A stretch of DNA of 64,000 nt from Bacteroides sp. 51 (GTDB lineage Bacteria > Bacteroidota > Bacteroidia > Bacteroidales > Bacteroidaceae). Every line of letters begins with the position of its first letter. The stretch's first letter is position 1. The translations under genes were made by a program, and so were the position numbers. This document shows, piece by piece, positions 24,768 through 34,060 of this stretch. The stretch is taken from NCBI RefSeq assembly GCF_010500965.1, contig NZ_QVMI01000008.1:1-64000 (forward strand). The letters are read 5' to 3'. The notes beneath the pieces are model-generated. The model had not been told where the DNA came from. It saw nothing but the letters and a program-made list of their open reading frames with translations, and searched no databases.

Positions 24768-26336
24768 TTAGGATTCAGGCACATCATGTTCAGTAGCCGG
24801 CCCTTTCTTTATCTCGCGAAGCATTATACTGATCTCTGCAATTAACATTACAGTAAACAGTCCCAGGAAAATAAAGAAAGTGGTTTGTACGGAACTTGTT
24901 TGAAGTTTGGACACTGCTGCTCCCACAGGAAGCATATCCTGTATAGCCCACGGCTGGCGTCCACACTCAGCCACAATCCATCCGGCTTGCCCCGCCATGT
25001 ATCCCAAAGGTATGGTCAATAAGGCAATCCAGTGCATCCATTTGATCTTTGTCAAATCTTTCTTGTAGGCAAAAAACAATACCACTAGAAAGAAAAGTAT
25101 GAAATACATCCCTAATATAACCATGATACGGAATGCATAAAAGTTGAGTGGAACATTGGGCACCAGATCGTGCACATTTTTAATATACCCATATCCGAAA
25201 TAAGCCACGTTTTCTTTCAATGTTTGATAAGCAGTTCCTGCTTCAACTTCATTTCCTGCTTTCTTAGCTGCACGGTAAGTAGATAAAGCAGCTATCGCGG
25301 TTTTGCCCCGTTCAATTTTCTCTGCGGCAGAAAGCGCAATCGTGCCATCCCTTTCTGTGTATCCTCCTTCAATAATATCTTTAATACCCGGAACATAACC
25401 GTCCAGGTCTCTTGTGGAAAGGAAAGATAATAATTGGGGAAGTTCGATACGGAACAGGAAAGGGTCTACTCCATCGTCATATTTTTCTTTCTGAGGATTC
25501 AACAATCCTACAGCAACCAGTCCGGCACCTTCCCCACCTTCGTAAAATCCTTCTACCGCTGCCAGTTTCATGGGTTGCACTCTGGCTACATCATAACCGG
25601 AACTATCGCCTGTCAATGCCGAGAATACAGTAGCCACTAATCCGAAGATTGCCGCAATCTTAATACTGGCAAGAGCAAACTTCTTCTCCCGGTTCTTCAA
25701 CAGGAACCAGCAACTCACCCCAACTACAAAAACAGCACCGAGCACCCATCCCGAAAGAACAGAGTGGAAGAACTTGTTAACAGCCACAGGTGAGGTGGCG
25801 ATGGCCCAGAAATCTACCATCTCATTACGCATCGTATCCGGATTAAACTCCATTCCTATAGGATATTGCATCCATGCATTGGCCACCAGAATCCACCAGG
25901 CAGAAATAGTAGCGCCTATCCCCGTAAGCCAGGTCGAAGCCAGGTGGAAACGTTTGCTAACTTTGTCCCAGCCAAAGAACATAACAGCAATAAAAGTAGC
26001 CTCCATAAAGAATGCAAGTATGCCCTCAATAGCCAAAGGAGCACCGAATATATCGCCCACAAACCAGGAATAATTACTCCAGTTTGTTCCGAACTCAAAT
26101 TCGAGAATGATACCCGTAGCTACTCCTACGGCGAAGTTAATCCCGAATATCTTCATCCAGAACTTCGCAGTCTTTTTCCAGAACTCATCTCCTGTTTTAT
26201 AGTACATGGTTTCCATAATTCCCATGATTACGGCGAGTCCTAGCGTTAATGGAACAAAAATCCAATGATACATAGCTGTCAGAGCGAATTGTGCTCTCGA
26301 CCAGTCAATTAACGAAGTGTCAATGCTTTCTATCAT
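24768..26336 (-). CDS. cydA: Cytochrome bd quinol oxidase subunit I
   Basis: 522 residues. Nine membrane helices. The haem-ligand His lies in LTAMYHWIFVP near residue 24, and the quinol-site sequence GWIVAECGRQPW lies near 440. A polar Q-loop of about 120 residues (roughly 255-375) contains YDVARVQPMKLAA. It carries the haems and oxidises quinol at the periplasmic face. The gene is followed by cydB after 17 bases and preceded by DUF4492 after 17 bases, so the three are one transcription unit. Confidence 0.95.
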   Translation of the reverse strand: MIESIDTSLIDWSRAQFALTAMYHWIFVPLTLGLAVIMGIMETMYYKTGDEFWKKTAKFWMKIFGINFAVGVATGIILEFEFGTNWSNYSWFVGDIFGAPLAIEGILAFFMEATFIAVMFFGWDKVSKRFHLASTWLTGIGATISAWWILVANAWMQYPIGMEFNPDTMRNEMVDFWAIATSPVAVNKFFHSVLSGWVLGAVFVVGVSCWFLLKNREKKFALASIKIAAIFGLVATVFSALTGDSSGYDVARVQPMKLAAVEGFYEGGEGAGLVAVGLLNPQKEKYDDGVDPFLFRIELPQLLSFLSTRDLDGYVPGIKDIIEGGYTERDGTIALSAAEKIERGKTAIAALSTYRAAKKAGNEVEAGTAYQTLKENVAYFGYGYIKNVHDLVPNVPLNFYAFRIMVILGMYFILFFLVVLFFAYKKDLTKIKWMHWIALLTIPLGYMAGQAGWIVAECGRQPWAIQDMLPVGAAVSKLQTSSVQTTFFIFLGLFTVMLIAEISIMLREIKKGPATEHDVPES

Positions 26337-26353
26337 AATTTTATCATTAAGTG

Positions 26354-26590
26354 TTAACGGTTATCATCCACAAGGATATCCGGACGCTCCAACAGTTCAG
26401 TTGCAACAAACTCCTCCTTTGTGGTTCCTTCTGGGCGGGTATTTAAAAAATTAGGAAAGAAAAAGATTTTTAAGATACCGAACATAATAAAGAGTTTTAA
26501 AAGGATAATTAGCCATAAAGTACGACCCAGAGTCATACTACGGAATCCTTCTACGTAGAAATTCCAAATGCGAGTCACCGTATTTTTCAT
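26354..26590 (-). CDS. DUF4492 small membrane protein of the cyd operon
   Basis: 78 residues: a short amphipathic start (MKNTVTRIWNFYVEGFRSM), one membrane helix (about 25-45) and an acidic tail. This is DUF4492, which in Bacteroidetes and Campylobacterota sits just ahead of cydAB. By position and topology it could do the job of CydX, the single-helix stabiliser of the E. coli bd oxidase, but there is no sequence likeness to CydX that I can see, so that is inference. Confidence 0.85.
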   Translation of the reverse strand: MKNTVTRIWNFYVEGFRSMTLGRTLWLIILLKLFIMFGILKIFFFPNFLNTRPEGTTKEEFVATELLERPDILVDDNR

Positions 26591-26612
26591 CTTCTGTATT
26601 ATTCGGTTTTTA

Positions 26613-26620
26613 CAAAACTA
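26613..26620 (-). promoter_or_regulatory. -7 promoter box of the cyd operon
   Basis: CAAAACTA on the plus strand is TAGTTTTG on the minus strand, about 23 bases before the DUF4492 start. Upstream lies an AT-rich inverted repeat (TCTATTGATATATAGA, about 26643-26658) that could be an operator. Confidence 0.5.
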
Positions 26621-26777
26621 TGAATTCTATTGAATTGGACAATCTATTGATATATAGATTTTTTCAATCTCTATATAATTAAAACCAATTAATGAGCGTT
26701 TTGTTTAGTAAACCTCAATGAAGTTATCGATAAATTCATTGAATTGGCAGATACATAACCTTGCGGTGTCTATTGTT

Positions 26778-26809
26778 TTTGCCATAAAAAGATAGGAAGA
26801 GTAATTTTG
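26778..26809 (+). promoter_or_regulatory. Promoter of the tolC-macAB-like operon
   Basis: TTTG at 26778-26781 and TAATTTTG at 26802-26809, 20 bases apart. The leader is about 22 bases. Confidence 0.7.
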
Positions 26810-26836
26810 TTTTAGTAAAATCATAAAACTACAGAT

Positions 26837-28168
26837 ATGACAAGAGTAAAAAGATGGATAGGGATAACGCTATGTGTTGGGGCGTTCTTTGCATGCCAAA
26901 GCTTATATGCACAAGAACGTCCCATCGTATGGGACTTAGCAACTTGTATTGATTATGCGATGGAGCATAATATCAGCATTCAGAAGAGTCGTATCAATGC
27001 CGAGAGCAGCAGCATTGATGTCAGAACTGCCAAAGCCAATCTCTTTCCAAATTTATCATTCAATACCAGCCACAACTATGTGAATCGCCCGTTGACGGAA
27101 GATGGAAGTGCGAAAAAGAATAGTTACAACGGCAATTACGGATTGAATTCCTCGTGGACGGTATACAATGGTGGAAAGAATACCAAAACCATAAGTCAGG
27201 AAAAGCTGAATAGCCGTATGGCCGAGCTGGATGTGGCGCAAAATGAAAATGATATAGAGGTTGCCATAACACAACTGTATGTGCAAATCCTTTATGCGGC
27301 CGAATCAGTGAAGATCAATGAAAGTACGGTTGAAGTTTCGGAAGCACAAATGAACCGTGCAAAAGAGTTGTTAGCTGTAGGATCAATAGCCAGGAGTGAT
27401 TATGCTCAGATGGAATCGCAATACAGTAGTGATAAGTATCAGTTAGTTAATTCGTTGGCATCGTTACAAGATTATAAACTTCAACTAAAACAACTGCTGG
27501 AATTAGATGGTGAAGAAGAAATGGAACTCTCTATGCCCGAGCTGAGTGATGGAAATGTATTGAATCCATTACCCACTAAAACAGATGTATATAGGGCAGC
27601 GCTTACTTTCCGTCCTGAAATAGAAGCCGGAAAACTAAACATTGAAGCGTCTGATCTTGGGATAGATATTGCCCGTGCAGGGTATATGCCAACGTTGAGT
27701 TTAAGTGCAGGAATCGGAACCAATCATACCACCGGTAGTGATTTTACATTTGGTGAGCAGGTTAAGAACGGATGGAATAACTCTATAGGTTTAACCGTTT
27801 CTGTTCCTATTTTTAATAACAGGCAAACGAAAAGTGCGGTACAGAAAGCCAAACTTCAGTATCAATCGAGCAAACTGGATATGTTGAATGAAGAAAAAGC
27901 CTTGTATAGCACCATTGAAGGTATTTGGCTGGATGCCAATACGGCCCAACAACGTTATGTAGCAGCAAAAGAGAACCTAAATAGTACACAAATCAGTTAC
28001 GATCTGGTGAATGAACAATTCACATTAGGTATGAAAAATACGGTTGAACTTCTTACGGAAAAGAATAATTTGTTGTCGGCCAAACAGGAGCTTATTCAAG
28101 CTAAGTATATGGCTATTTTGAATATGCAGTTATTAAGATTCTATCAGGGAGAGGAGATCGTGTTATAA
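26837..28168 (+). CDS. TolC-family outer-membrane efflux channel
   Basis: 443 residues. The signal peptide ends SLYAQ near 26. Two internally repeated helical-hairpin/beta segments (about 30-230 and 235-440) are typical of outer-membrane factors; NSSWTVYNGGKNTKTISQEK and LTVSVPIFNNRQTKSAVQKAK are the equivalent positions of the two halves. It forms the exit duct for the exporter encoded next. It is the first gene of an operon of six (channel, adaptor, ATPase, permease, sensor kinase, regulator). Confidence 0.92.
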   Translation: MTRVKRWIGITLCVGAFFACQSLYAQERPIVWDLATCIDYAMEHNISIQKSRINAESSSIDVRTAKANLFPNLSFNTSHNYVNRPLTEDGSAKKNSYNGNYGLNSSWTVYNGGKNTKTISQEKLNSRMAELDVAQNENDIEVAITQLYVQILYAAESVKINESTVEVSEAQMNRAKELLAVGSIARSDYAQMESQYSSDKYQLVNSLASLQDYKLQLKQLLELDGEEEMELSMPELSDGNVLNPLPTKTDVYRAALTFRPEIEAGKLNIEASDLGIDIARAGYMPTLSLSAGIGTNHTTGSDFTFGEQVKNGWNNSIGLTVSVPIFNNRQTKSAVQKAKLQYQSSKLDMLNEEKALYSTIEGIWLDANTAQQRYVAAKENLNSTQISYDLVNEQFTLGMKNTVELLTEKNNLLSAKQELIQAKYMAILNMQLLRFYQGEEIVL

Positions 28169-28225
28169 CCGTAGGGGCGGTTCGCGAACTGTTCAGGACA
28201 AATAAAATTAAATAAATATCAGAAT

Positions 28226-29422
28226 ATGAATAAGAAAAAACTAATTATCATCATTGCTATCCTGCTAATTGCCGGAGCTATTGCATGGCTACTATGGGGT
28301 CCTGCACCCAAACATAAGGTAGTATACGAAACCACACAGGTGAGTAAAGGAAACATCAGCAATTCTGTGACAGCTACCGGCACTGTGGAGCCTGTAACAC
28401 AGGTAGAAGTCGGTACCCAGGTTTCCGGTATAGTAAGCAAGCTCTATGTGGATTATAACAGCGAGGTGAAGAAGGGTGAGGTTATAGCCGAACTGGATAA
28501 AATAAACTTATTGAATGAGTTAGCCAGTAGAAAGAGCACTATGTCCAATGCTAAAACAGAATACGATTATCAGCTAAAGAACTATACCCGCATTAAAACC
28601 CTGCATGAGAAGCAGTTGGTTTCCGATACGGACTACGAGACAGCTTGGTATAATTACGAAAAAGCTAAAAACTCTTATGATATCAGCCGGAATGATGTAG
28701 CGAAAGCAGAGACTAACCTCGGCTATGCTACAATCTATTCGCCTATTGATGGGGTGGTATTGAGCCGTGCAGTGGAAGAAGGTCAAACGGTAGCTGCTTC
28801 CTTCAGTACTCCTACCCTCTTCACTATTGCGAATGACTTGACAGACATGCAGGTAGTGGCCGATGTAGACGAAGCAGATATAGGTGAAGTGGTTGAAGGA
28901 CAGCGTGTCACATTTAGCGTAGATGCTTTCCCGAATGATACTTTCGAAGGAAAAGTAACCCAGGTACGCCAGCAGGCAACCACAACCAGTAATGTAGTGA
29001 CTTATGAAGTAGTGGTATCTGCCTATAACCCGGATTTAAAATTAAAACCGGGACTGACTGCTAACATCACCATTTACACCCTGGAGAGGAATAACGTGCT
29101 TTCCGTTCCTTCTAAAGCCCTACGTTTTACTCCTGTACAACCACTTATTGGCAAAGAAGATAAAGTTGTCGATACCAATGCCGAACATAAGCTGTGGACC
29201 CGCGAAGGCAATACCTTTACGGCTCATGCAGTTCAGGTAGGGATTAACAATGGTATTCTAACTGAGATTACGGGTGGAATAAGCGAAGGTACAGTAATTG
29301 TCACCGGAGCAACTATCGGACAAATGCCGGGTGAAACAGGTATGACCCCTCCACAAGGAGAACAACAGGAATCATCTCCATTTATGCCTGCACGTCCCGG
29401 TAGCAGAAACAATAAAAAATAA
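28226..29422 (+). CDS. Periplasmic adaptor (HlyD/MacA family)
   Basis: 398 residues. One N-terminal membrane helix (about 6-23) anchors a periplasmic adaptor: a lipoyl-like domain with VGTQVSGIVSKLYVDYNSEVKKGEVIAELD at about 58-90, a coiled-coil hairpin (about 90-155), then beta-barrel and membrane-proximal domains. The C-terminal tail is Pro/Gln-rich. MacA-like proteins join an ABC transporter of the MacB type to TolC. The start follows tolC by 57 bases. Confidence 0.92.
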   Translation: MNKKKLIIIIAILLIAGAIAWLLWGPAPKHKVVYETTQVSKGNISNSVTATGTVEPVTQVEVGTQVSGIVSKLYVDYNSEVKKGEVIAELDKINLLNELASRKSTMSNAKTEYDYQLKNYTRIKTLHEKQLVSDTDYETAWYNYEKAKNSYDISRNDVAKAETNLGYATIYSPIDGVVLSRAVEEGQTVAASFSTPTLFTIANDLTDMQVVADVDEADIGEVVEGQRVTFSVDAFPNDTFEGKVTQVRQQATTTSNVVTYEVVVSAYNPDLKLKPGLTANITIYTLERNNVLSVPSKALRFTPVQPLIGKEDKVVDTNAEHKLWTREGNTFTAHAVQVGINNGILTEITGGISEGTVIVTGATIGQMPGETGMTPPQGEQQESSPFMPARPGSRNNKK

Positions 29423-29430
29423 TAGTCAGA

Positions 29431-30174
29431 ATGAGTAAACCCATTATTGAACTTCATAATATAAAGCGAGACTTCGTGGTTGGTGAGGAGATCGTACATG
29501 CTCTCCGGGGCATATCTTTCACCATTACAGAGGGAGAGTTCGTTACGATCATGGGTACATCCGGATCGGGAAAATCAACGCTGCTCAACACCTTGGGTTG
29601 CCTGGATACTCCCAGCAGTGGCGAGTATCTGTTAGATAGCATTCCTGTGCGTAGTATGAGCAAAAACGAACGCGCCGTATTGCGCAATCGCAAGATTGGT
29701 TTTGTATTTCAAAGCTATAACCTGCTGGCTAAAACAACAGCAGTAGAGAATGTCGAGTTGCCTTTGATGTATAATCCGTCAATAAGCGCAGCTGAAAGAA
29801 AAAAACGGGCGATTGCTGCATTGAATGACGTTGGACTTGGCGATCGTTTGATGCATAAAAGTAATCAGATGAGTGGTGGACAAATGCAACGTGTAGCTAT
29901 CGCCCGTGCATTGGTAAATGACCCTGCGGTGATATTGGCCGACGAAGCAACCGGTAACCTGGATACGCGTACTTCATATGAAATTCTTGTGCTTTTTCAG
30001 AAGTTGCATGCCGAAGGCAGAACGATTATATTCGTCACCCACAATCCGGAAATAGCACAATATAGCAGTAGAAATATTGTACTACGTGATGGGCAGGTAA
30101 AAGAAGATACGGTAAACAAGAATATACTCTCGGCGGCGGAAGTGCTGCAAGCACTTCCTGTAGTTGAAGATTGA
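29431..30174 (+). CDS. ABC transporter ATP-binding protein, MacB/LolD type
   Basis: 247 residues. Walker [10 protein letters not shown] (about 42-50), signature [15 protein letters not shown] (about 146-160), Walker [13 protein letters not shown] and the switch His in FVTHNPE are all intact. The EATGNLD wording marks the MacB/LolD branch. Its partner is the permease encoded after a repeat-rich spacer of 107 bases. The last codons lie in the arm of an inverted repeat (30161-30174 with 30221-30234). Confidence 0.94.
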   Translation: MSKPIIELHNIKRDFVVGEEIVHALRGISFTITEGEFVTIMGTSGSGKSTLLNTLGCLDTPSSGEYLLDSIPVRSMSKNERAVLRNRKIGFVFQSYNLLAKTTAVENVELPLMYNPSISAAERKKRAIAALNDVGLGDRLMHKSNQMSGGQMQRVAIARALVNDPAVILADEATGNLDTRTSYEILVLFQKLHAEGRTIIFVTHNPEIAQYSSRNIVLRDGQVKEDTVNKNILSAAEVLQALPVVED

Positions 30175-30280
30175 AAGTTACCATGCGGACAAAATACGAT
30201 GAACTTTCAACTCTCAACCTTCAATCTTCAACTAAATAAATTAACTTTCAATTTTCAACTTTCAATTTTCAACTAAATAA
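30161..30280. repeat. Inverted and tandem CTTTCAATTTTCAA-type repeats
   Basis: TAGTTGAAGATTGA (30161-30174) is exactly complementary to 30221-30234. After it, AACTTTCAATTTTCAAC-like units and AACTAAATAAA recur up to the permease start. Similar low-complexity runs are common between Bacteroidales genes. Here they split an ATPase from its permease and could tune their relative expression. Confidence 0.7.
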
Positions 30281-30281
30281 A

Positions 30282-31502
30282 GTGAACGGAACAAATCTAT
30301 TCAAGATAGCCCTAAAGGCGCTGGTAAACAATAAGATGCGTGCCTTCCTGACTATGCTGGGGATTATTATCGGAGTAGCTTCGGTAATAACCATGTTGGC
30401 TATCGGGCAAGGTTCAAAAAGAAGCATTCAGAGTCAGATAGCCGAAATGGGTTCTAACATGATCATGATACACCCCGGTGCCGATATGCGCGGCGGAGTG
30501 CGTCAGGACCCCAGTGCTATGCAGACACTAAAACTGACCGATTACGAAAGCCTTCGCAATGAGACGAAATATCTTTCGGCGGTAAGTCCGAACGTTTCCA
30601 GCAACGGACAGTTTATTAATGGTTCGAACAACTACCCTTCCAGTATGAGCGGTGTTGGTCTGGATTATTTAACGATCCGCCAGTTGACCGTTGAAAACGG
30701 TGAGATGTTTACTGAGGCAGATATACAAAGCAGTGCTAAAGTTTGTGTTATCGGAAAAACAATTGCCGACAACCTGTTTACCGATGGAAGCGACCCTGTA
30801 GGGCGTGTTATACGTTTTAATAAGATTCCTTTTCGTGTGGTCGGAGTGCTTAAATCCAAAGGATATAACTCGATGGGGCAAGATCAGGATGCTGTAGTAC
30901 TTGCACCCTACACAACAGTTATGAAACGACTGCTTGCTGTAACCTACTTACAGGGAATCTTTGCTTCTGCACTGACCGAAGATATGACCGATCTGGCCAC
31001 AGAAGAAGTGTCTACCATTCTCCGCACCAATCATAAACTGAAATCTACCGACGATGATGATTTTAATATCCGCTCGCAACAGGAGTTGAGTTCTATGTTA
31101 AGTTCAACAACAAACCTGATGACCACGCTACTGGCATGTATTGCAGGAATTAGTTTGATCGTAGGGGGAATCGGAATTATGAACATCATGTATGTGAGTG
31201 TAACGGAACGTACCCGTGAAATCGGTTTGCGCATGTCGGTAGGTGCACGTGGAGTAGATATCCTGAGCCAGTTTCTGATAGAGGCTATTCTGATTAGTAT
31301 TACCGGTGGTATTATCGGGGTATTTTTAGGTGTAGGTGCATCATTTGTGGTGAAAGGTATTCTTAACTGGCCGGTATATATTCAATTATGGAGTGTTTTC
31401 CTTAGTTTTGCCGTATGTACACTAACCGGTGTTTTCTTTGGTTGGTATCCTGCCAAAAAAGCAGCCGACCTTGATCCGATAGAAGCGATCAGATACGAAT
31501 AA
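30282..31502 (+). CDS. ABC transporter permease, MacB/FtsX-like
   Basis: 406 residues. The first membrane helix (about 20-42) is followed by a large periplasmic MacB_PCD domain (about 45-265), then three helices near 285-310, 335-360 and 370-390. MLGIIIGVASVI and GGIGIMNIMYVSVTERTREIGLRMSVGA are the family's landmarks. It is a mechanotransmission permease that works with the upstream ATPase, adaptor and channel to expel a periplasmic or membrane-embedded substrate, identity unknown. The start is a GTG at 30282; no in-frame ATG gives a complete first helix. Confidence 0.92.
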   Translation: MNGTNLFKIALKALVNNKMRAFLTMLGIIIGVASVITMLAIGQGSKRSIQSQIAEMGSNMIMIHPGADMRGGVRQDPSAMQTLKLTDYESLRNETKYLSAVSPNVSSNGQFINGSNNYPSSMSGVGLDYLTIRQLTVENGEMFTEADIQSSAKVCVIGKTIADNLFTDGSDPVGRVIRFNKIPFRVVGVLKSKGYNSMGQDQDAVVLAPYTTVMKRLLAVTYLQGIFASALTEDMTDLATEEVSTILRTNHKLKSTDDDDFNIRSQQELSSMLSSTTNLMTTLLACIAGISLIVGGIGIMNIMYVSVTERTREIGLRMSVGARGVDILSQFLIEAILISITGGIIGVFLGVGASFVVKGILNWPVYIQLWSVFLSFAVCTLTGVFFGWYPAKKAADLDPIEAIRYE

Positions 31503-31521
31503 AAATGTTACTTTTGTGATT

Positions 31522-32613
31522 ATGAAGAAATTACTGGCACAACATCATCGCACGCTCGAGGTACTGATCCATATCATCAGTTGGGTTATTGTCTTTACAT
31601 TCCCCCTACTGTTTGTTGATCGTACAAGTGAATATTTTACCTGGGATCGTTTCTTACGACACTCCATCGTGCCTTTATCTTTTGTTGTCGTATTCTATCT
31701 GAATTATCTTTGGCTCATTCCCAGGCTTTTATTCAGGGAACAAACCTATAAGTATATTATATTTAATCTCATTCTGGTCACTGTAATGGGGCTAGGCATT
31801 CATTATATTCAAGAGTTTTATTTCACGATTGAACAGCCCATCCGCCCTACAAAACGTCCCCCACAACCCAGATGGACATTTCTGGTCCGGGACATCTTAG
31901 GCATGTGTTTTACTGCCGGATTAAGTGCCATTATTCGCATCAGCCGCAGGTGGAGTAAACTGGAAAGTGCACGTCGCGAAGCCGAAAAGCAACGGACTGA
32001 GGCAGAGCTTAAGAATTTACGCAATCAGTTGAATCCTCATTTCCTGCTGAACACGCTGAATAATATATATGCTTTGATCGCTTTTGACTCGGGCAAGGCA
32101 CAACAAGCGGTTCAGGAACTTAGTAAACTGCTGCGCCATATGTTGTATGACAATCAACAGACGTATGTATCACTAGGCAAAGAGGCAGAGTTTATTTATA
32201 ATTATATTGAACTGATGCGCATCCGTTTGTCGTCGAACGTAAAACTGGAAACTCATCTGGATATCGATAAAAATAGCCGCACTCCGATTACTCCATTGAT
32301 CTTTATTTCTTTGATAGAGAATGCATTTAAGCATGGCATATCTCCTACCGAGCCTAGCCGGATATATATATCATTATCTGAAGATAACAACCGTATAATT
32401 TGCGATATCGTAAATTCAAATTATCCGAAGACTGATCAGGATAAAAGTGGTTCGGGAATAGGGCTGTCTCAGGTAAGTAAACGGCTTGAGTTGCTTTATA
32501 AGGGGCAGTACACGTGGGAAAAGTCAGTATCACCCGATGGGAAAGAGTATCATTCGCGTCTGATCATTGAAAGCGGCAAGGTGCTGCCGCCCGATTCCTT
32601 GTTTCACCAATAA
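31522..32613 (+). CDS. LytS-type sensor histidine kinase
   Basis: 363 residues from ATG 31522 (an in-frame GTG two codons earlier is possible). Four membrane helices lie within residues 12-140 with little periplasmic sequence. A short coiled coil and a His_kinase domain with the phospho-acceptor in QLNPHFLLNTLN (near 173) follow, then a HATPase region with LIENAFKHG and GSGIGLSQVSKRL. It is expected to phosphorylate the LytTR regulator encoded 9 bases downstream. Being in the exporter operon, it may sense an envelope signal linked to that pump. Confidence 0.92.
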   Translation: MKKLLAQHHRTLEVLIHIISWVIVFTFPLLFVDRTSEYFTWDRFLRHSIVPLSFVVVFYLNYLWLIPRLLFREQTYKYIIFNLILVTVMGLGIHYIQEFYFTIEQPIRPTKRPPQPRWTFLVRDILGMCFTAGLSAIIRISRRWSKLESARREAEKQRTEAELKNLRNQLNPHFLLNTLNNIYALIAFDSGKAQQAVQELSKLLRHMLYDNQQTYVSLGKEAEFIYNYIELMRIRLSSNVKLETHLDIDKNSRTPITPLIFISLIENAFKHGISPTEPSRIYISLSEDNNRIICDIVNSNYPKTDQDKSGSGIGLSQVSKRLELLYKGQYTWEKSVSPDGKEYHSRLIIESGKVLPPDSLFHQ

Positions 32614-32622
32614 TTACTGATT

Positions 32623-33321
32623 ATGATTTTGAATTGTGCTATAGTAGATGATGAACCTTTAGCATTGGATTTGCTGGAGAGTTATATAGAAAAGACATCA
32701 TTCCTGCAACTCGATGGGAGATATTCCAGTGCAGTGCAGGCGATGAAGGAATTGCCGGATAAACAGATTGACTTGTTATTCCTCGATATCCAAATGCCGG
32801 AACTGAATGGATTGGAGTTTTCCAAAATGGTCAATCCGCATACTCGTATTGTGTTTACAACGGCTTTCGAACAATATGCCATAGATGGTTACCGGGTAAA
32901 TGCACTGGATTATTTGTTGAAGCCGATATCTTATGTCGAATTTCTTCAGGCGGCCAATAAGGCGTTGCAATGGTTCGAACGTAGTACGAAACCGGAAGAA
33001 ATAGAGAGCATTTATGTGAAGAGTGATTATAAGCTGGTACAGATTGAGCTCAAAAAGATACTTTATATTGAAGGATTGAAAGATTATATCAAGATTTATA
33101 CAGAAGACAATACACGTCCGGTACTTTCGCTTATGAGCATGAAAGCAATGGAAGAACTTCTCCCTTCGAGTCGTTTTATGCGCATTCACCGTTCGTTCAT
33201 TGTCCAGAAGGATAAAATACGGATTGTGGACCGCGGACGTATTGTTTTTGACAAAACCTATATCCCCGTAAGTGACAGTTATAAGCAGGTTTTTCAGGCA
33301 TATCTGGACGAAAGAAGTTAA
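32623..33321 (+). CDS. LytTR-family response regulator
   Basis: 232 residues. The receiver domain (1-120) has acidic residues at 9-10, phospho-acceptor Asp55 in FLDIQMP and Lys near 103 in LLKPIS. The C-terminal LytTR DNA-binding domain (about 130-230) has YIEGLKDYIKI and FMRIHRSFIV. It is the partner of the sensor kinase encoded just upstream. LytTR proteins bind paired short motifs; the operon promoter at 26.8 kb is a possible self-target. It is the last gene of the six-gene operon. Confidence 0.92.
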   Translation: MILNCAIVDDEPLALDLLESYIEKTSFLQLDGRYSSAVQAMKELPDKQIDLLFLDIQMPELNGLEFSKMVNPHTRIVFTTAFEQYAIDGYRVNALDYLLKPISYVEFLQAANKALQWFERSTKPEEIESIYVKSDYKLVQIELKKILYIEGLKDYIKIYTEDNTRPVLSLMSMKAMEELLPSSRFMRIHRSFIVQKDKIRIVDRGRIVFDKTYIPVSDSYKQVFQAYLDERS

Positions 33322-33365
33322 TCGGTGCGGATTAATCGATAAAAAACGGGAGTTTGTCTATTCCA

Positions 33366-33397
33366 TTTGTGTATCTTGATAATTGTAATTACTTTTG
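33366..33397 (+). promoter_or_regulatory. Orphan promoter after the LytTR gene
   Basis: TTTG at 33366-33369 and TACTTTTG at 33390-33397, 20 bases apart, an ideal Bacteroidetes promoter. No ORF follows. Confidence 0.65.
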
Positions 33398-33403
33398 TAA
33401 CGA

Positions 33404-33507
33404 ACAGATAGGGAGTTGTGATAACTCTTTTATAGAATAGTTTAGTTAAGTCTAGTTTAGTTTTTGTATAAGCATCCTACAGCAGCGGCTGATAGGGTGC
33501 TTATTTG
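33404..33507 (+). ncRNA. Candidate small RNA
   Basis: A consensus promoter (33366-33397) is followed by about 100 bases with no ORF or ribosome site, ending in a 16-bp hairpin. 33468-33483 pairs with 33488-33504, with an AGCG loop, one G-T pair and one bulged A. The stem is followed by only a short T-poor tail, so intrinsic termination would be weak. The body contains the near-repeats TAGTTTAGTTAAG and TAGTTTAGTTTTT, mostly unpaired. The RNA gene itself is an inference from this layout. Confidence 0.45.
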
Positions 33508-34048
33508 CAATCAGACGCTATCATCCGGAAAGTCAACAGTTTAAGAAAAAACAGATCAAAAAGTCGGCATTTGCCTCATTCTACTTACATGCAAACTTTC
33601 CGGAAAACACCAATGAGATGTTAAAAACGGGTTTTAGGCTTGCTTCTACGGCATATTATTGATCTTTGGAAGCACTTCAGCGCAATAATCTCTACATTTG
33701 AGCCGCGCATTGGCGACAGCACGCGGCTCAAATGTCAACAGTCGAGCGCTCAAGTATCGGCAGCACGCGGCTCAAATATTTAAAGGGTTTTACTTCATTG
33801 GCTTTTATCCTCTGGTTGGTCTGTTTTAAGAACGGTGATTAGAGTATTTATTTGCTGTTTATATTTAAATATGTGCAACTATTCGATCCGAATTCTACAT
33901 CGATTCAAGCATTTAATCTGTATATTCTTCAAATTTTAATCTTTTTGTTTTTCACAAACAGAGCTCTTTTCTCGTTTTTCCTTCCCTTCCTGCCTAAGCC
34001 CGGAATTTGCTATTACAGGTCCGTTCTATTATCAAAATGTCATTTCTG
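33508..34048. other. Convergent spacer, no gene seen
   Basis: It holds CCGGAAAGT (33525) and its complement (33595), the periodic array at 33694-33791, and a low-complexity AT-rich tail before pgl. An 82-codon open frame at 33852-34100 is hydrophobic only because the DNA is T-rich, and it runs into pgl. I reject it as a gene. Confidence 0.5.
33694..33791. repeat. 22-bp periodic array, core GCGGCTCAAAT
   Basis: GCTCAA starts at 33726, 33748 and 33770, exactly 22 bases apart. CGCGGCTCAAAT occurs at 33722 and 33766 (44 = 2 x 22), with the middle unit carrying the palindrome GAGCGCTC. ATTTGAGCCGCG (33696-33707) is the inverted complement of the repeat, so the array can also fold into a 12-bp hairpin. 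It is GC-rich against an AT-rich background. Confidence 0.75.
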
Positions 34049-34060
34049 TCATTTTGATAA
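34029..34060 (-). terminator. Hairpin overlapping the pgl stop codon
   Basis: TTATCAAAATG (34029-34039) pairs with CATTTTGATAA (34050-34060). The stop codon of pgl lies in the stem, so the last codons double as terminator sequence. Confidence 0.55.
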
